A stretch of 37,427 nt of DNA from a virus: IMG/VR virus record IMGVR_UViG_3300036900_000306, positions 1-37,427 of that record, one strand, 5' to 3'. The position numbers were made by a program, and so were the translations under genes. Shown here in pieces: positions 36,029 through 37,427 of this stretch. The notes under the pieces are model-generated. The model did not search any database, was not told the DNA's origin, and saw nothing but the letters and a program-made list of their open reading frames with translations. Every line of letters starts with the position of its first letter. Position 1 is the stretch's first letter.

Positions 36029-37338
36029 TGGGCTACCGCGTCACGGCCGAGGTGTTCGAGCACTCGCGGCAGAAGGGCGGGAAGCTGCTGATCCTGCTCG
36101 CGATCGCGGAGAAGGCGTCGAACGACGACAGTGTCGCCTTCGGGATCGATCAGGGCTGGCCGCGCGAGGAGCGCAGCGCCCGCAAGAAGCGTGAGACGAT
36201 CGCCGGCAAGGCGCGCCTGAACCCGGCGACGGTCTCACGGTCGATCCAGGAGCTGATCCGAGACGACGAACTCGAGGTTCGTTGGGTCAGACAAGGGCAG
36301 GCGCGCTGGGCGGTCTACCGGATCGTCATCGGCGAGTACCGGCAGCGCGAGGTCGATGTCGAGTTCCTGGAGCGGCACGGACAGCTCCTCGATCGGCCGT
36401 TCTCGACGCCCGCCGAGTTGTTGTTGCCGTGGTCGAAACGGCCTGGGAACAGGGCCGTAGAGCCACAAGAAGTACCTGACGTTTTGTCAGGTACTTCCGA
36501 GGGCGACCACCTCGCAAAAGATCAGGTCGCACCTGACGAAATGTCAGGTGGCCACCTGACATCCGCGCACGGTGACACCTCTTATCCGCGCGCGCGCGGG
36601 TCCAGAACAACCGTCCAGCAGCAGGTCCATGAAGACCTCAGACCTAGCCCGGAAGATCGGGAGGATCCTGCTGCTGCAGAAGCGCCGCCGACGAGGACTG
36701 AGGTCTCCGAGATCGTCGGCCGGCTGCGTGGCGCCGACGCGGGCAGCGAGCGGACGGTCTGGATGCTCGCCTGCCAGCTTCCGCGGGAAGCGTTCGTCGA
36801 GATCGTCTCGACCGTCCGCGATCGCGCCCGCACGGGCCGCATCGCGAATCCTTGCGGGCTGCTCGTCTCGCTCTTGAAGGTCGACCTGGCCGAGCGTGCG
36901 GCGAACGCCGCGGTCGCGTTCGCCGAGGCGATCGACGAGAACACGACGCGGTATGTGCCGGCGCCGTGGGTCTCGGACGAGCTCGTGCGCTGGGCGCCTG
37001 GCCTCTACGTTCGCCAGCTCGCCGAGCACGTCGACGACGCCGATCTCCGCGCCCGCCTTGAGCCGCACCATCCCGGCGAGATTCCCGAGCTGCTCGAGCT
37101 CGCTGCAGCCGTCCGCGACGGCGAGATCCCCGCCGCAGCAGCTGAGACGCCCGAGCAGGCACGAACGCGCTGGGTCGACGACCGCGCCTCCGACCCGGAC
37201 TTTCCGATCGAGGAGATCGAGCTCGTTGTCCAGGGATGGGTTGAGGTCGACGACGTCGAACGTGCGGAACACCTCGACCGGGCCGCGAGAGTCCGGGCCG
37301 AGCTCGAGCGACAGCTCAGCGAGGAGCACGCGGCGTGA
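36028..37338 (+). CDS. Replication initiator-like helix-turn-helix protein
   Basis: This 436-residue protein has an N-terminal winged-helix domain (about residues 1-110): FEHSRQKGGKLLILLAIAEKAS, then LNPATVSRSIQELIRDDELEVRW and YRIVIGEY, as in phage replication proteins with HTH_36-type domains. A linker at about 140-215 is encoded by a cluster of inverted repeats that look like iterons. The C-terminal half is helical. Lambda O-type initiators also carry their origin inside the gene. The replication role is inferred from fold, place in the early operon and repeats. GTG 36028 overlaps the upstream TAG. Confidence 0.75.
   Translation: MGYRVTAEVFEHSRQKGGKLLILLAIAEKASNDDSVAFGIDQGWPREERSARKKRETIAGKARLNPATVSRSIQELIRDDELEVRWVRQGQARWAVYRIVIGEYRQREVDVEFLERHGQLLDRPFSTPAELLLPWSKRPGNRAVEPQEVPDVLSGTSEGDHLAKDQVAPDEMSGGHLTSAHGDTSYPRARGSRTTVQQQVHEDLRPSPEDREDPAAAEAPPTRTEVSEIVGRLRGADAGSERTVWMLACQLPREAFVEIVSTVRDRARTGRIANPCGLLVSLLKVDLAERAANAAVAFAEAIDENTTRYVPAPWVSDELVRWAPGLYVRQLAEHVDDADLRARLEPHHPGEIPELLELAAAVRDGEIPAAAAETPEQARTRWVDDRASDPDFPIEEIELVVQGWVEVDDVERAEHLDRAARVRAELERQLSEEHAA
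36469..36560. other. Iteron-like repeat cluster, candidate replication origin
   Basis: Six copies of ACCTGA(C) or its complement lie in 92 bases. GAAGTACCTGAC (36469-36480) pairs with GTCAGGTACTTC (36486-36497) across 5 bases. CACCTGAC (36530-36537) pairs with GTCAGGTG (36543-36550). GTCAGGTGGCCACCTGAC (36543-36560) is a perfect 18-base palindrome. The 19-base units ACCTGACG-NNN-TGTCAGGT match at 16 of 19 bases. Placed inside the initiator-like gene, this is a strong candidate for its binding site and origin. Confidence 0.7.
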
Positions 37339-37427
37339 CCCAGGTCGTCTTCGCCGCCGTCTTCCTCGGCTACCTCGGCCTGCTCATGTTCGCCTGGCCG
37401 TACCTCCTCGCGCTGCGCAGCTGGTTC
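37301..37427. repeat. Terminal redundancy, right copy
   Basis: Identical to bases 1-127; joining the two gives the circular genome of 37,300 bp. Confidence 0.95.
37335..37427 (+). CDS. Small membrane protein, N-terminal part (partial copy)
   Basis: The right-hand copy of the beginning of the 104-residue membrane protein gene at 35-349. It is cut by the window end after 31 codons. It is not a second gene. Confidence 0.9.
   Translation, partial: MTQVVFAAVFLGYLGLLMFAWPYLLALRSWF

Noticed and set aside
1-37427. CRISPR array
   Set aside because: No regularly spaced direct repeats with unique spacers are seen; the repeats found are palindromes at irregular distances.

Overview
The window is the complete genome of a temperate, tailed, HK97-type siphovirus written as one linear string. 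Bases 1-127 recur exactly at 37301-37427, so the sequence closes into a circle of 37,300 bp, cut at the end of a replication-type gene. The host is very probably a high-GC actinobacterium. Base composition is GC-rich, many starts are GTG, and most early genes overlap their neighbour by 4 bases (GTGA or ATGA). The attP core matches the 3' half of an actinobacterial-type tRNA-Arg(UCU) gene. A small secreted Rpf/transglycosylase-like protein recalls those of Solirubrobacterales (Thermoleophilia); that host class is an inference from memory only.

Layout. (1) 33.2-33.8 kb is the immunity switch: an XRE repressor on the minus strand, a Cro-like gene on the plus strand, and between them two 17-bp operators that each cover the -35 box of one of two face-to-face promoters. 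(2) From 33.8 kb rightwards, across the join and on to 9.1 kb, runs the plus-strand early/integration arm: small membrane and winged-helix genes, a putative replication initiator with an internal iteron-like repeat cluster, small unknown genes, an Rpf-like protein, a ParB-family protein, a PD-(D/E)XK-type nuclease, excisionase, tyrosine integrase, attP and an orphan DNA methyltransferase. Lying against this arm, on the minus strand, is a Ku gene (34.9-35.7 kb). (3) From 30.0 kb leftwards to 9.1 kb is the late operon, all on the minus strand: HNH nuclease, large terminase, portal, prohead protease, major capsid, head-tail connectors, major tail protein, tail chaperones with a -1 frameshift, a tape measure carrying an NlpC/P60 domain, a tail hub carrying a LamG-like domain, a receptor-binding-type tail protein, and a lysis module (holin candidates, CHAP endolysin) ending with a PLD-family nuclease. 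(4) 30.2-32.4 kb is a minus-strand block of small genes (zinc ribbons, HTH proteins, a membrane zinc-ribbon protein). It ends in a clear rho-independent terminator. Directly downstream of the repressor sits a secreted metalloprotease-like gene that could be expressed in the lysogen.

How it works together: after infection the DNA ends could be joined with help from phage Ku and host LigD, as known for mycobacteriophages Omega and Corndog. Repressor and Cro then decide between integration at tRNA-Arg and lytic growth. The most unusual genome-wide signal is a 15-bp palindrome (consensus GATTCCGGCGGAATC, seven full or near copies). It lies in different reading frames and in intergenic gaps, often beside a start codon. 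It looks like a dispersed protein-binding site (stoperator or parS type), and the phage encodes both a repressor and a ParB-family protein that might read it.
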